From the NCBI GenBank assembly GCA_963575745.1, contig CAUYUJ010000891.1, positions 794,665 through 858,664 of the forward strand: a stretch of DNA of 64,000 nucleotides, read 5' to 3'. The position numbers were made by a program, and so were the translations under genes. Numbering within the stretch: the stretch's first letter is position 1; each line of letters starts with the position of its first letter. Source of the stretch: Prorocentrum cordatum. Taxonomy: Eukaryota; Sar; Dinophyceae; Prorocentrales; Prorocentraceae. The notes under the pieces were generated by a model. It did not search any database. It was given only the letters and a program-made list of their open reading frames with translations, and was not told the DNA's origin. Shown here piece by piece: positions 11,470 through 22,377 of this stretch.

Positions 11470-11707
11470 GAGCCCCGAGTCATCAGGGGTAACTCGGGTC
11501 AGGGATAACTCGGGTTCGTTTTTCGGGAATCCGAACCCGAGTTACCCCGGACCCGAGTTACCCCGGATAACTCGGGCGTCCAGAGCCCCGAATCATCAGG
11601 GGTAACTCGGGTCAGGGATAACTCGGGTTCGTTTTTCGGGAACCCAAACCCGAGTTACCCCGGACCCGAGTTACCCCGGACCCGAGTTACCCCGGATAAC
11701 TCGGGCG
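11470..11707. repeat. Tandem, internally palindromic repeat of ACTCGGGT/ACCCGAGT
   Basis: Two tandem ~110-125 bp units begin AGAGCCCCGA(G/A)TCATCAG. Each holds two GGTAACTCGGG-type arms, a loop around TTCGTTTTTCGGGAA, and two or three inverted GGACCCGAGTTACCCC arms. The second unit has one extra arm. Each unit can fold into a long hairpin. Confidence 0.85.
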
Positions 11708-12284
11708 CCCAATTGTTGGGTTCGGGTGTTTGGAACCGTCCACATGGCTTTTCCGAGAAATCCCGCCGTTTGTCCTAAAGTTTGCCGGCTTCTAGCTGGG
11801 GCTCGTTTTCAAAGGCAGCAGCGATAGCCCAGGACGATCATCTAACCCCGGAGGAGGTATCCAGAGTTCTGCGGCCGCGAAGAATGAAAGCAGCATATTT
11901 TCGAGGGACCTCTCATCGCAGCTGAAAACAATCATGGTGGATTGATTGTTTACCGTTGTCGGCTTGTTGCAGGGACACTTTCACGCGTGTCCGTTTTCAC
12001 GCGTGCCAAGGGGTGGTCGAACATGCGGCCACCGGTATTTGCGCGCAGGATGTGTTGTCGTACGTGCGTCTTGCACGTGTGCAGTTGGCACATGCTTTCT
12101 CGCGTACAAGCGCCAAGGTTGGGTGTCGGACATGTGTCTTGCGGATTTATCACACGTGCCAATGCAAATGAGGAAGGGGTGGTGTCGAAGATTCTTGCGG
12201 CACGTGTGCATTGGGCACCTGCCCTCGTGTGTGGGCATCAAGGGTGGATTAAACATGGCTGGCGGATTCTTCAAATGTAGAAGA

Positions 12285-12377
12285 GCCGCCCAGAGGCTTC
12301 CAAGAGCGCCCGAAGAGGCCCCAGGACTGCCCAAGAGGGCCCCAAGACGGCCCAACCCAGAGGGCGCCAAGAGGGCC
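12285..12377 (-). repeat. Degenerate CTTGGGGCC-type minisatellite
   Basis: Repeats of GCCCAAGAGGGCCCCAAGACGG, about 15-17 bp each and imperfect. This is the reverse complement of the G-rich minisatellite seen at 37,320-37,575, 46,320-46,800 and 49,030-49,520. It runs directly into the spliced-leader-like sequence. Confidence 0.65.
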
Positions 12378-12414
12378 TCCGTAGCCATTTGGGCTCAAGC
12401 CATTTTGGCTCGAG
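12378..12414 (+). other. Tandem dinoflagellate spliced-leader relic
   Basis: Positions 12,378-12,399 match the 22-nt dinoflagellate spliced leader at 21 of 22 positions (G instead of T at position 14). The next 15 nt, 12,400-12,414, begin CCATTTTGGCTC and match positions 8-22 of the leader with one change. A full leader followed by one lacking its first seven bases is the known signature of an mRNA that was trans-spliced, reverse transcribed, inserted and trans-spliced again before a second insertion. Downstream sequence is soon interrupted by repeat A, so the parent gene is not recognisable. A chance match within the adjacent minisatellite, whose units can include GCCATCTTGG, is the main alternative. 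Confidence 0.65.
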
Positions 12415-12427
12415 TCGCCAGTGCTCG

Positions 12428-12610
12428 CCCCAGACATGCGACGTCCTGAATTTGTCAATACGGGGTCCCTGGAAGTCCCGACCCATTCCCTAGGACCCAT
12501 TTGTCGTCCTGAGTCGTTTTTGACGGTCTCGAGGCCCGGCGAGGGCCCCCCCGAGGCCGAAGCCACAAATCTCCCGTCCTGAATTTTTGCACGACGCGAT
12601 CATGTCTGGG
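12428..12610 (+). mobile_element. Dispersed MITE-like repeat A, copy 2 (intact ends)
   Basis: Starts CCCAGACATGCGACGTC and ends GACGCGATCATGTCTGGG, giving a 10-bp perfect terminal inverted repeat (CCCAGACATG) with partial matching further in. Length 183 bp, and no coding capacity. Internal blocks (GGTCTCGAGGCCCG, CCCGTCCTGAATTTT) are shared with the other copies. A target-site duplication is not clear. Confidence 0.8.
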
Positions 12611-12894
12611 GCGCGACCTTCGCGGCCCAGGCGGCGGGCACTTTTGGTGGTGACCCGTGGGCCGCGCGATGACCACGGGCCCCGACTGAGAAGGATCCCC
12701 CGCAGCTCATGTGGCGCGGCCTCTGCTGCGCGGTGCTCCTCGCCTGCTCATCATCCTCGGCCCGGCCGCTCCGGCCCGGGGCTCCGCGCGGCTGGCCGCC
12801 ACGGCGCCCCCCGGGGCGGCCTCGGCTGGGCGCCGCTTCTGATGGGTAAATTTCCAACCACCACCACCATATGTAGGACGGGGGAGAAGGAAGG

Positions 12895-13218
12895 ATGAGG
12901 AGGTCCTCCTCCTCCTCCTCCTCCTCCTCCTCCTCCTCCTTCCTTCTCCTCCTCCTCCTTCTCCTCCTCCTCCTTCCTCCTCCTCCTCCTCCTCCTCTAT
13001 CCTCCTCCCTCGCTCTCGTCCTCGTCCTCGTCGTCCTCCTCTCCTCGTCGTCCTCCTCCCTCCTCGTCCTCCTCCTCCCTCCTCCTCCTCCTCCTCCTCC
13101 TCCTCCTTCTCCTCCCTCATCCTACTCCTCCTCCTCCTCCTCCTCCTCCCTCCTCCTCCTCCTCCTCCCTCCTCCTCCTCCTCCTCCTCCTCCTCCTCCT
13201 CCTCCTCCTCCCTCTCCT
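12895..13218 (+). repeat. TCC microsatellite upstream of the AlgH-like gene
   Basis: About 320 bp of TCC/CTC units with a few TCG and TTC interruptions, ending only about 25 bp before the ATG at 13,242. It could act as a 5' UTR or promoter-proximal polypyrimidine tract, but nothing in the sequence proves a regulatory role. Confidence 0.93.
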
Positions 13219-13241
13219 ACTTGTGGTAGCGGTGGTGGAAA

Positions 13242-14354
13242 ATGGGCCCATCAGCTTCCCTCGGAGAACCCACGGAGGGCGCCCTGGCGGTGCCCTGGTC
13301 GCCTCCGCCGGGCGCGGCCACCGCCCCGGCGCCAGCCGAGGTGCCGCCCTCGCGCGCGCCCGCCCGCTCGCTCGGCGGGGGCGCCCGGGCGCCGCAGGGC
13401 GGGCGGCGCTTCGTGGAGGAGGGGCGCCTCCTCCGCGGCCGGGGGCGGCGGGTGGTCGGCGGCGGGGAGCTGCGCGGGAGGCGCCCGGCGGGGGGCGCGG
13501 AGCCGGCGCAGAGGCGGCGGGCGGCGAGCCTGCTGGGCGCGCTGGGCCTGGCCTCGGCGGCGTCGTGGCTGCTGGGGCCGCGGGCGTCGCAGGACCCGCT
13601 GCTGCAGCCGGGGGCCGCGCGGTCGACCGGGGCGATCGAGCAGGGCTCCGTGCTGCTGTCCCGGCCCGGGGGGCACTTCGCCGACCGCCAGCAGTACTTC
13701 CACAAGTCCGTCATCCTCATCGTGAGGCATCGCGCGGACTTCGACCTGGGCATCATCCTGAACCGGCCGACGGGAGTCCTCTCGTCGCAGCTCGGGCTGC
13801 CGGGGCCCCCGCGGAGCGTCTGGTTCGGAGGGGACTGCGAGGGCCTGAGGCCGCTCAGCTTCCTCCCGCCCGGGGAGCTCCAGGGGTCTCCGCGCATGTT
13901 TTGCCTGCACACCGACGAGGAGCAGTCCCTGGACTCCACACGAATTGCTTCTGGTGTGTATTCGATGGATTCGTTCAAGGCGCAGCAGCTAGCGATTCGC
14001 GGCGACCCGCGAGCCAACGACTTCATGTTCTTTGCCGGCTACTGCGGCTGGGGGGCGGGGCAGCTCCAGGACGAATTAGACAGGGGAGACGTGTGGAAGT
14101 TGGCCACTGTAGACAGCCAGATCATTATCCGAGAGATGAGGGAGGCGGCGCTTGAATTGAGAGCCTTGTCCACAGTTGGACTCGACGACGGTATCGCCGA
14201 GTGGCGCCACTTCTACTCTGCAGTTGACGCTGGGCTACCCATGCAGGTGAGAGGCCCCGAAGACGTTGTGAGCAAAGACGACCGAGCAGACGATCGGCTC
14301 GCCGACCAAATGCTTCGAGACTGGGTGCAGTTGAATTTGCAGGGCCTGGCGTAG
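13242..14354 (+). CDS. AlgH/YqgE (UPF0301, DUF179) family protein, probably organelle-targeted
   Basis: 370 aa, intronless. Residues about 135-290 match the UPF0301/AlgH fold: GSVLLSRPGGHF (135-146), FHKSVILIVRH (153-163), DFDLGIILNRPTG (167-179), VWFGGDC (193-199) and FAGYCGWGAGQLQDEL (264-279), the most conserved family signature. The biochemical function of this family is unsettled; plant homologues are plastid proteins. The first ~130 residues are Ala/Pro/Arg-rich with an RRR-preceded hydrophobic stretch at 94-111 (AASLLGALGLASAASWLL), which resembles a plastid or thylakoid-type targeting extension; that is inference. The C-terminus (about 300-370) is an extra helical segment beyond the bacterial ~185-aa length. 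The start at 13,242 is the first ATG after the TCC microsatellite; a later Met is unlikely because the next is far inside the domain. No intron is visible. Confidence 0.88.
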   Translation: MGPSASLGEPTEGALAVPWSPPPGAATAPAPAEVPPSRAPARSLGGGARAPQGGRRFVEEGRLLRGRGRRVVGGGELRGRRPAGGAEPAQRRRAASLLGALGLASAASWLLGPRASQDPLLQPGAARSTGAIEQGSVLLSRPGGHFADRQQYFHKSVILIVRHRADFDLGIILNRPTGVLSSQLGLPGPPRSVWFGGDCEGLRPLSFLPPGELQGSPRMFCLHTDEEQSLDSTRIASGVYSMDSFKAQQLAIRGDPRANDFMFFAGYCGWGAGQLQDELDRGDVWKLATVDSQIIIREMREAALELRALSTVGLDDGIAEWRHFYSAVDAGLPMQVRGPEDVVSKDDRADDRLADQMLRDWVQLNLQGLA

Positions 14355-16600
14355 GACGCGTCTGCCTGTCCAGCCCCTATGCGGATCTCATCGCTTGTGC
14401 CATCTTCAATTGCCTTCCAGGTCCTGCCTAACTTTTTAGTCGCGGCGCTGGCGGTCGTTCAGCGCGTGGTGGCCTGGAGCGAGATGAGCAACGGCAGCAT
14501 TGTGCGTTTGTTATCCGTTGCCTACAATGCTTCGTAGCGTTGCGACGGTAAAGGTGGTGCACTCGTGCGATTGTGTATATAGGCCGTGTGGCACTCGCTG
14601 CTTCCTTGGAATGGGAGGCATGCCGCCCCCTTGTCGAGTTTGCCAGGCCTGCTGTCGTAGATCCCGATGCTGTTCTGCTTCGGCGTCGGGCCTTGCATGA
14701 CGACTACGCCCTTGGGGCAGAAAGTTCCTAACTGGTATAGTAAGATAACGTTAAAAAAGGATGGCGCCAAGATGGCCTGAGAGAGCCCTCGTAGAAAGGC
14801 ATGCCCAGGCAGTCCAAGAGGACCCCAGTAGCCCCCCAAAGAGGACCTTGACAGGCCCCCAAGACCCCGAGGATGCCCCAAGATAGCTCCATGCGGCCTC
14901 AACAGCCCGCAGAGTAGCCTTAAAAAGTCACGAGGACCCCTCTCTTCCTCGACGTCCTTTCCGTCGGGCTCCTTACCGTCCTTCGTCGTCGCCGTCGTCC
15001 TTCTTATTATTTTTTCTGTTGTTTTTTTCTCCTCCTCCTCCTCCTTTTTTCCTCCTCCGCATCGTTCCTCCTCAAACTCGTCCTCCTCCGTCTCGTCCTC
15101 GTCCTCGCGCTTGACTTCCCACTCGTTATCCCTCTGCCCCCCTCGCTGCCCTCCCCGTCATCCACGCTGCCATCCTCGACATACGTCGCCTTGTCGACGT
15201 CATCATCCTTCTCTCCTTGTCCCCCCCTACGAGCCCAATGGACAGACAAACTCGACGAGACTCGTTCTTGTCCGATCGGGTTAAACATGCGGCCAGCGGG
15301 TTCTTCAAACGTAGAACATCGCGCGCGGAGGGGGTTAGTGTCAAATACATCGGGCACATCATGAACACACCGGCTTGTCAGCAGGTGCCCCACGGAGATA
15401 TGTGATCCCTCGATGGCTCCAGGGACACAGAAGCTTTGGGGCACCTTGGGGCCCGCACAGATCTACTGACAACGTGGCCCAGGGCATCTTGCAGCAAGCT
15501 TCCTTATCATATGTGTCTACGGTATGCGTCCATTGCTTGTGTGCACCTGGCACGTGCTTTTGGAGCATGGGTCTGGCACTCCTGCATTTGGCACGTCTCT
15601 TCACTCGTGCGGACACTGTGCGGCAGCCGCCTGGCGGGAGCGGGGGTCTTGTTGGAGCGATGCGCCGCGTCGCCACCTCCTGAGAAGACGAAGGATAGCG
15701 GAGGAGCAGGAGGGGTGCGGTGGCAGAGGGGCTGAGCAGGAGCGAGCAGGGAGGATTGAGCAGGAGAGGGTGAGCAGGCTGGAGAAGTGGGAGGATGGGG
15801 GAGAAGGAGGGGGGAAGCTTGAATAGGGAGCAGTAGGAGCAGAGAGCAGAGGACGAGGAGGAGGAGGAGGAGGAGGGTGAGGAGTGTATGAGTACAGGAG
15901 AAGGGAGGTGGGAGGCAGAGGAGGGGGCAGGACGAAAGAAGAAGAGGAGTGATGACGAGGAGCAGGAGAGCATGAAAGTTCTGGATCGGTTCGGTCAGGT
16001 CCGTTTCTGAAGTGTTTCCGGTTCGGTTCGGATCGGTGTCGCCATCCGTTCGGTCCGATGAGGCGGTGGAGGAGGAGTGGGAGGATTGGGAGAAACGATG
16101 GCCATGTAAGCATTGATGCGTAAACCAAATAAGAACATAGCGTGGCATACCACAGACAAGATGGGGAAAGGGTGTAGTACAGCATGCGTGCAGAAGCCAC
16201 GCCATAATATAAGTTAACCCAAGTTGATGGGTCGTGGGTTCCTCAAGCTGATGGGCCTGGGTCCGATGACGCCCCTCGGGCGCCGAAATTGCCAACATGA
16301 GTATTGTGACTTCTGTCTCGACGCCTGGGGTTTCGGGTCATCTTCTCCTCCTCGTTACAGTTGTCTTGGCGCGCGTTTTTGTCGTGGCGACTCAAGTTGT
16401 GGGTACGATGTCCCCCAGGGAGCCGAAAAGAGCCCCAGACACGTCCACGATCTTCGATTCTCGATACTCCTCCCCTTCCTGAATCTCGCGTCATCTTCCT
16501 GCTTCTCCTTCGCTTTCCTATTCCCCCCTCCCTTCCTCCCATCCTCCTCCTACCTCTCCTTCCTCCTGCAGAGCCATTTCGCGTCCGAGCGCCAAGCGCG
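14355..16600. other. Intergenic, low-complexity, no gene recognised
   Basis: Holds the presumed 3' flank of the AlgH-like gene, a C-rich inverse copy of the CTTGGGGCC minisatellite at about 14,760-14,900, TCC runs at about 15,030-15,100, and a GAGCAGG-rich tract at about 15,700-15,870. A ~45-bp segment at 15,275-15,320 (GGTTAAACATGCGGCCAGCG, GTTCTTCAAACGTAGAA) resembles 12,245-12,285. Predicted frames are Ser/Pro or Arg rich without domains. Confidence 0.5.
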
Positions 16601-16639
16601 GGTGCTTCGAGCGCCGCTTTCGGAATGGCCTCGCGCTCG

Positions 16640-17195
16640 AGGGCCGTCGTCAAGAACCGCGGCGTCCAGCGTCATCAGCTACAGTGCTGCGATCAGGTGC
16701 TGGCGAGGCCGCCAGGGTGAGTGCTCTCCCCCGCCCCCTCGTCGCCCTATCCTTCCCCCCCCCCACCCCCCTGGCGAGCAGTAGCGACCGCCCACGCCGG
16801 GCCGCTGCAACAGTGCAGGGATCCAAGCCTCAAGGACAGCAGCATCGCCAGCTACAACGCTGAGATCAGATCGTGCGAGAAAGGAGGCAGCGGCAAGCGC
16901 TGTTGCCAGTGCGAAAAAGGACGAGCAGTGGCAGCAACCGCTGTCATCGCGGGGGCGCAGGCACGGTACAGGAGCCAAACACCATCAGCAACACAGATGG
17001 AGTCAGCTCGTGCGCAAGCAGGGGCAGTGGAAGCAATCGCTGTCAAGGCGAGAAGGGCATGCAGTGGCAGCAGGCGTTGACACTGCGAGAAGCGAGGCGT
17101 GGGCCGACACAGTCAGCTACACCGCTGGGGGCCGACTGTACGAGAAAGGCGAGCCTGCGCGGGCCTTGACGCCCTGGTCAGGCCTGCGGGGCGGT
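16640..17195 (+). pseudogene. Pentatricopeptide-repeat (PPR) protein remnant
   Basis: Scattered over changing frames are repeat units of the dinoflagellate PPR type: VISYSAAIRCW at about 16,670, IASYNAEIRSCEKGG at about 16,850, EPNTISNTDGVSSC and CEKGMQWQQAL near 16,975-17,080, and ADTVSYTAGGRLYEKGEPARALT at about 17,105-17,170. Intact units read roughly as VISYNAAISACEKGGQWQQALALL every ~35 residues and form helical hairpins that bind organellar RNA. Several indels break the frame, so no long ORF survives. A TCC run begins at 17,290 and a LINE relic follows. Confidence 0.68.
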
Positions 17196-17399
17196 GCTTG
17201 CTCCGTTTCGTCGTCTCAGTGGGCACTCGCACGGTGGAGAGGATCAGGCCACCCGAACCCCCTGCGAAGCCTCTTCATGCCTCTCCTCCCACTTCTCCTC
17301 CTCCTCCTCCTCCTCCTCCTCCTCCTCCGCCTTTTCCGCGTTGGGCAACGTCAGAAGTGCAGTGCAGGACCGACGCTTGTACTTCAACCCTGCAGGAAA

Positions 17400-20300
17400 T
17401 GCGTTCGCAGGTCCGTCACCACCGAGCACGGGCGTTCTGGCATCAACCTTTTGACGACGCGGTGGAAATCAAGGGCCCCCACCCAGCGAGATACAAGCAC
17501 TCGAAGGCTGCAGCCGCTCTGGACAAGTGCTTCCTGAGCGCCCCGAGGTATGGTCCCGCAAACATGCGCGTTTAATTCGTGGTGGATAGCGACCGCGCCA
17601 CGCTGGCCTTCGGCGGGCTAGGCGATCAATCGCTGGTCGGCCTGGCGACGCGATGCCGTTCGCCGCCGCTCCCGGGTGAACGTCCGATACCTGCATTCAT
17701 CTTCGGCCACCAGCTTTACCGAGACAACTTCCGGCAGCAGCTGGGCCCGCGCGAGACCGAACTGCTCGCGACGGACGCCGTCGAGGCGATCTTGAAGGTC
17801 AAATGCATCGCGCGAGAAGCCGTTCGGCCGGCCCGCAACCAGACGCTCGCCACCTCGGAGCTCCTCGACTCCAGGACTCGGGCGGAGCTCGATGCCCTTA
17901 CACTCAGGTCAGCTGCAAGGGCGATATGGCGACAGTACTTTCGAATCCGCGCCAGCGCCAAGCACATCGAACACTGACTGCATCGACCAACTCACCGACC
18001 CCTGCACCAACCAGCCTGCCGATCCCATCAACGAGGGGCCCGCGACCGCGCGCCGGCCGCGCGGCCGGGACAAGGCGCGCGGAGCCGAAGGACGAGGTAC
18101 CGAAGGAGGGGGGCAACGATGAGGGCGGGGGGCCTGGGGATGCAGGCCGAGGACTTGGAGGGCGAGTCGGAGGACGTGGAGGACGAGGGCGCCAAGGAGG
18201 GCGCCGAGCAGGACAGCGCAGAGGCCGCGCAGGCCGCGCGCTTCGACGATGGGGTTCCCGCAGCCTTCGCGGCCGAGCAGAGTTTCACAGCCTGCGCGGG
18301 CGCGGAGGTCTTCCCCTTCCTGAAGACACTTCCAGGACCCCCTCGCGAGCTTCAACGCGGGGCGTTGGCACGCGCAGCGAGGCAGGTCCCTCCTCGGCCG
18401 ATCGAGCGCGTCCTCCAGGAAGCGGCGGAACGGACAGTGGTGCTGCCTTCCCCGTCGCCCTCCGCGAGCCGACACCGTCACCGACTCTGGACAGGTTGCT
18501 CGGGACGCTGGTGCGACGAGGCACGCAACGACGGCCCATTGGCGGGAGATCTTCCCTCGCCAGGAAGTCGATCTGAGGATGGTAGAGGACCTCATCGCTA
18601 CCTGGCAGCCCACGCAGGTTCCGTTCACTGACCTCTCCCTCGACGAGGCTGACCTGCTGCGCGGGGCGCGGGCTGCGCAGCCGTCTGCGTCCGGCCCTGA
18701 CGGCCTCCCCTAGACGGCCGGGGCAGCGGCGGCCGAAAGCGATGGTCTTCCTGCGCAGGGTCGCGCAAGAGACCTGAAGGGATGGGTTGCCCGCGCCTCG
18801 GACCTTCAATCGCGCGCTGATTGCCTTCGCCCCGAAGGAGACTCAGGAGTGCGCCCACGCTGAAATCATCCACAAGCCTGACCAGACGCGCCCGCTGGTC
18901 CTGCTCAACTGCGACCGGGGGCTCGTCGGGCTGCTGGCGAACGCGCGCTTGCAGCGATTGCGGAGGCCAAGGGCAATCGCGTTCAGCAAGGCTCCATACG
19001 CCGTCGCAATTCATGAGCAACATCTGGGGTCTGGACATCATGGCGAGAGCGTTCTCGGCTGCAGCGGCCCTTCAGCGCGCCTCATCGCGATCGACAGTTT
19101 CTCGGCCTTCCCGTCGGTAAACCGACAATGGCTCAGGGCGGCCCTTCGACACGTAGAATCTGTTTTTTTCTGATCAACGCCCTCAAGGAGTACCCGCAGT
19201 GCTGGGTTAAGCTCCGTGGCCACTTTTTCCAGATTTGGGGGGCAATCGCCAGAGTCGCAGAGGACTGCGTGGGCGATCTTCTTCAACCCGTACCTGGGGA
19301 AGCTGGCTTTCGCCGCGGGGGTGCCCTCCTTTCTCGAGCCCGCCCGAGCGGCCGCACCTTTGCAGAGCTCCCGAGGGGCGGTTGGCGGCTGCGCGGACGA
19401 CGTCGGCATTGCGCTACGATCTATCGAGCACCTCGCGGGCGTCGGGGAGGTATTCGAGGACGTGCACGCGCTTGGCCGCGTGGCGCTTCGCCAGCGGGAA
19501 ACATTTGTTGCGCCGCCGCGAGCCGCCCTCTCTGGCGACGTCTCTAGCAGGAGACGTTGAAGATGCTCTCCTGGCACGCGCCGTCGCGGTGGCAGGTGCT
19601 CGTTCAAGACTCGGCCAAGTGCATGGGGATCCTTCTTGGCCCTGGTGCCACATTCGTGTAGATCTGGGCGAGCGCCGGCGCGAAGTGCGTGAAACGCGTG
19701 CGGGGCATTTGCTTAGCGGGCGCCTCCGCAGACGGCTCAGTGCGCTTTTGTAGTGGGGTCACTCTTCCGGTGGTTTCGCGCGCCGTGAAATTCTTCGCGC
19801 TGGTCCCTGCGATCCAGGATGCGGAGCTAGATGCGCTCCACGTCGCCTCCAGGCTGCCGCCGAAGACCTTCGCCGAGGCCGATTCTCCATCCGACGGCAA
19901 GCGTTGCTGCGGCCCTCTATCGACCAGTGCACGCGACCATGTGGCCGTGGAAAGAGTCGCTGCTTCTATGGCGTGGGCGGGCGTCGAGCTTCTCGCGCGC
20001 GGCGGACGGCCAAGTCGAGAGTGCGCCCTTCTCGCTCGCGCAGCTCGCGGACTGCCGCCTGTTTTCGCTGTCCTGGCAGATCCGCACGTCTATCGTGGAG
20101 CGTTTTGAGGGCGGCCTGAACAACGCGGCGCTGGAGGCAAGGCCGCGACAGAAGAAGCTGACGCAGAAAGGGGCGCAGGCAGCCGCCGTGGCCGCGCGCG
20201 CAGCCATCCGCGAGTACGTGAGCAGCCTGGTCGTTCAACGGCACAGCAGCGGCCGCCAGCGCTCCGACTCCCTAAGCGTCCGGCTGTCCAGCTGATCTAC

Positions 20301-20841
20301 ACCGAGACGATGGCGAACGCCATTCGTCCTGAGGCTTTTTGGGCCACCCTCTGCCGCCGCCTGCAAGCGCGGGGCGCCCCCTCGCCGCTTCTCGCGCCCC
20401 TTCGCCTGCGCTGGCGCACCCTCCGCGCAGCGCTGCAAAAGGCCCCCTGATGTCCGATAGGCAGTTTGCAATTTTCCAGCAGGAGGCTGACCCGCAGTGG
20501 TCCGAAAGTATGTCAACCCGAACCAAGCGGCCAGATGTTTTTTTTGTTGCCCTGAGGACGATCCAGCTGCTAACAAGGAGTTCCATCATTACCGCACGTG
20601 CAGGTGTGCCTGGTGGGCTACCTGCACGCCGCGGTTTCGCGTCCATGAATCGGTCCTGCACCGGTTAGCCTTAGCTGGTGCGACAGGGGACCCATCGGGC
20701 AGCCCAGAGTTTTCGATCGAGATTGCTATACATCGAATGGTAGATGTGCATCAACTATACGCTGTGCTTCGCCACCAGACTGGCTCTGGCTCCGATCATG
20801 TGCTGCGCTGTCTCAGGATAGTACGCGATCGCCTGGCGTAG
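17400..20841 (+). pseudogene. Decayed LINE, copy 2
   Basis: A second non-LTR element, much decayed. An endonuclease-RT linker is recognisable at 17,579-17,977, opening with VVDSDRATLAFGG (equivalent to the SDH region). At about 18,690 is SASGPDGLP followed by a stop. At 18,787-19,173 come FNRALIAFAPKE, QTRPLVLLNCDRGL and AIDSFSAFPSVNRQWL (motif A). At about 19,390 GGCADDVGIAL is motif C, with C in place of Y. Fragments of the C-terminal region continue to about 20,841. At least four frame changes are needed to join these pieces. Confidence 0.75.
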
Positions 20842-21956
20842 TGTCTTGGACGTCACCTCATGCAGCGACGTTCGCCCCTCCCCCCTCTCAATTGATTCCT
20901 CAGGGCACGTTCCACCTCCCCCTCCTCTCATTTCCTTCACCTTCTTCTCCCCCGCATTCTCCCCGTCGTCCTCCCCTCATAGTTCCTTTTTTGGCCTTCT
21001 CATCGACCCACCTACCTCCTCCCCCCCTCGTGATCCACCCTCCCCTTATTATCCTCCCTCTTTCTCCTCCTGCCTCCTCCTACCTTCACCACCTCCTCCT
21101 CCTACTCCGCTTCATCGTCATCACTACCACCACCATCATCATCAACAACAAATGTGCCTTCTCCTCCCCTTTCCTCCTCTTCCTTCTCCCTCTCCTCCTC
21201 CTCCTCCTCCTCCTCCTCTTCCTCCTCCTCCTCATCTTCATTAATCCTACCTCCCACTCCCACTCCCCATCCTCCCAACCTCCTCCCCCATCCTCCTGGT
21301 CCTCCTCCTCCTCCTCCCTCCTCCTCCTCCTCCTCCTCCTCCTCCTCCTCCTCCTCCTCCTCCTCCTCCTCCTCCTCCCCCTCGGCCTGCCCCCTACTTC
21401 GTCATACCTCATCTGGCCTCCGCCTGCCTGTCTTCCTGCCCACCTGTCTGCCCACGGGCCCAACGCACGAGCCTTTCGGGCCGCGCCGCGTTCGGCCTGT
21501 GACGACGACGGCGACGAAGCCGCGACGAAGCCGCGACGACGGCGACGACGACGACGCCGTCGTGCGTCCCTGCGTGACGACATGACGACGACGATGGCGA
21601 TGGCGATGACGATGACGATGGCCGACCGCGACCGACCGCGCCGGCGCGGCTTCTGGCCCCGCGGCCACACCGTGCCCCCCGCGCCGCCCGCGGTCTCGCC
21701 GAGGCGGCGCGGCCGCGGTTGGCGAGACGGCGCCGCCTGGGACCTCCCGGGCAGGCCCCTCCCTCTCTCCGCCCAGACATTGGCTATTCTCCTAGGCTCA
21801 ACGCTGGCATACAGAGCGCAGTGTGCTGCTAGCGCGGCCTTCTGCGGGGCCTCCGAGGCCAGTGGCTGCGGAGGGAGGGGAGCGTCGCTGCAAGCCCGTC
21901 TCTCCCGCCTTTGCTAAATTGTGTGTGCAACTCTCTTGCCACAAGCGGGCTTCACA
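20842..21956. repeat. TCC-rich low-complexity stretch with ACGACG tract
   Basis: Pyrimidine-rich from about 20,870, with a dense TCC microsatellite at about 21,175-21,380 and a GACGACGG/GATGGC tract at about 21,495-21,620. The open frames encode Ser/Pro/Leu or Arg homopolymers. No gene recognised. Confidence 0.75.
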
Positions 21957-22153
21957 CCCAGACATGCGACGTCCTGATTTGTTCAATATGGGGTCCGTGG
22001 AAGTCCCGACCCTTTCCCCAGGACCCGTTTTTCATCCTGCGTCGTTTCTTTACGGTCCCGAGGTCCCGCGAGGGCCCCCTTAGGGCGAAATTCGCAAAAA
22101 AATTAAAAAAAATCTCCCGTCCTGAATTGTATACGACGCGATCATGTTTTGGG
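21957..22153 (+). mobile_element. Dispersed MITE-like repeat A, copy 3
   Basis: Same family as 12,428-12,610. It begins CCCAGACATGCGACGTCC, contains GTTCAATATGGGGTCC and the CTCCCGTCCTGAATTGT block, and ends GACGCGATCATGTTTTGGG, so the right terminal repeat has one or two changes. Slightly longer (197 bp) because of an A-rich insertion near 22,093-22,112. Confidence 0.8.
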
Positions 22154-22377
22154 ACCCATCTTCACATGATGCTCCGCCCCCTCGGTCAGCTCGGGGGCCC
22201 TGAGGTCCGCGAGCGCTTCGGGGCGTCGTCGTGGCTTCTCTTGGAGGCCCCCTCGCGTCGTGGCGCGTTTTGCCAGACAGCTGCGCCTCGCCGGGCGCGC
22301 TCCAGAGGGGGCCCGGGTCGTCCCGAGCAGCCGTCGGTGGCCCAAGGTGTCATTTGAAAACCGAGTGGCTCCACCGT

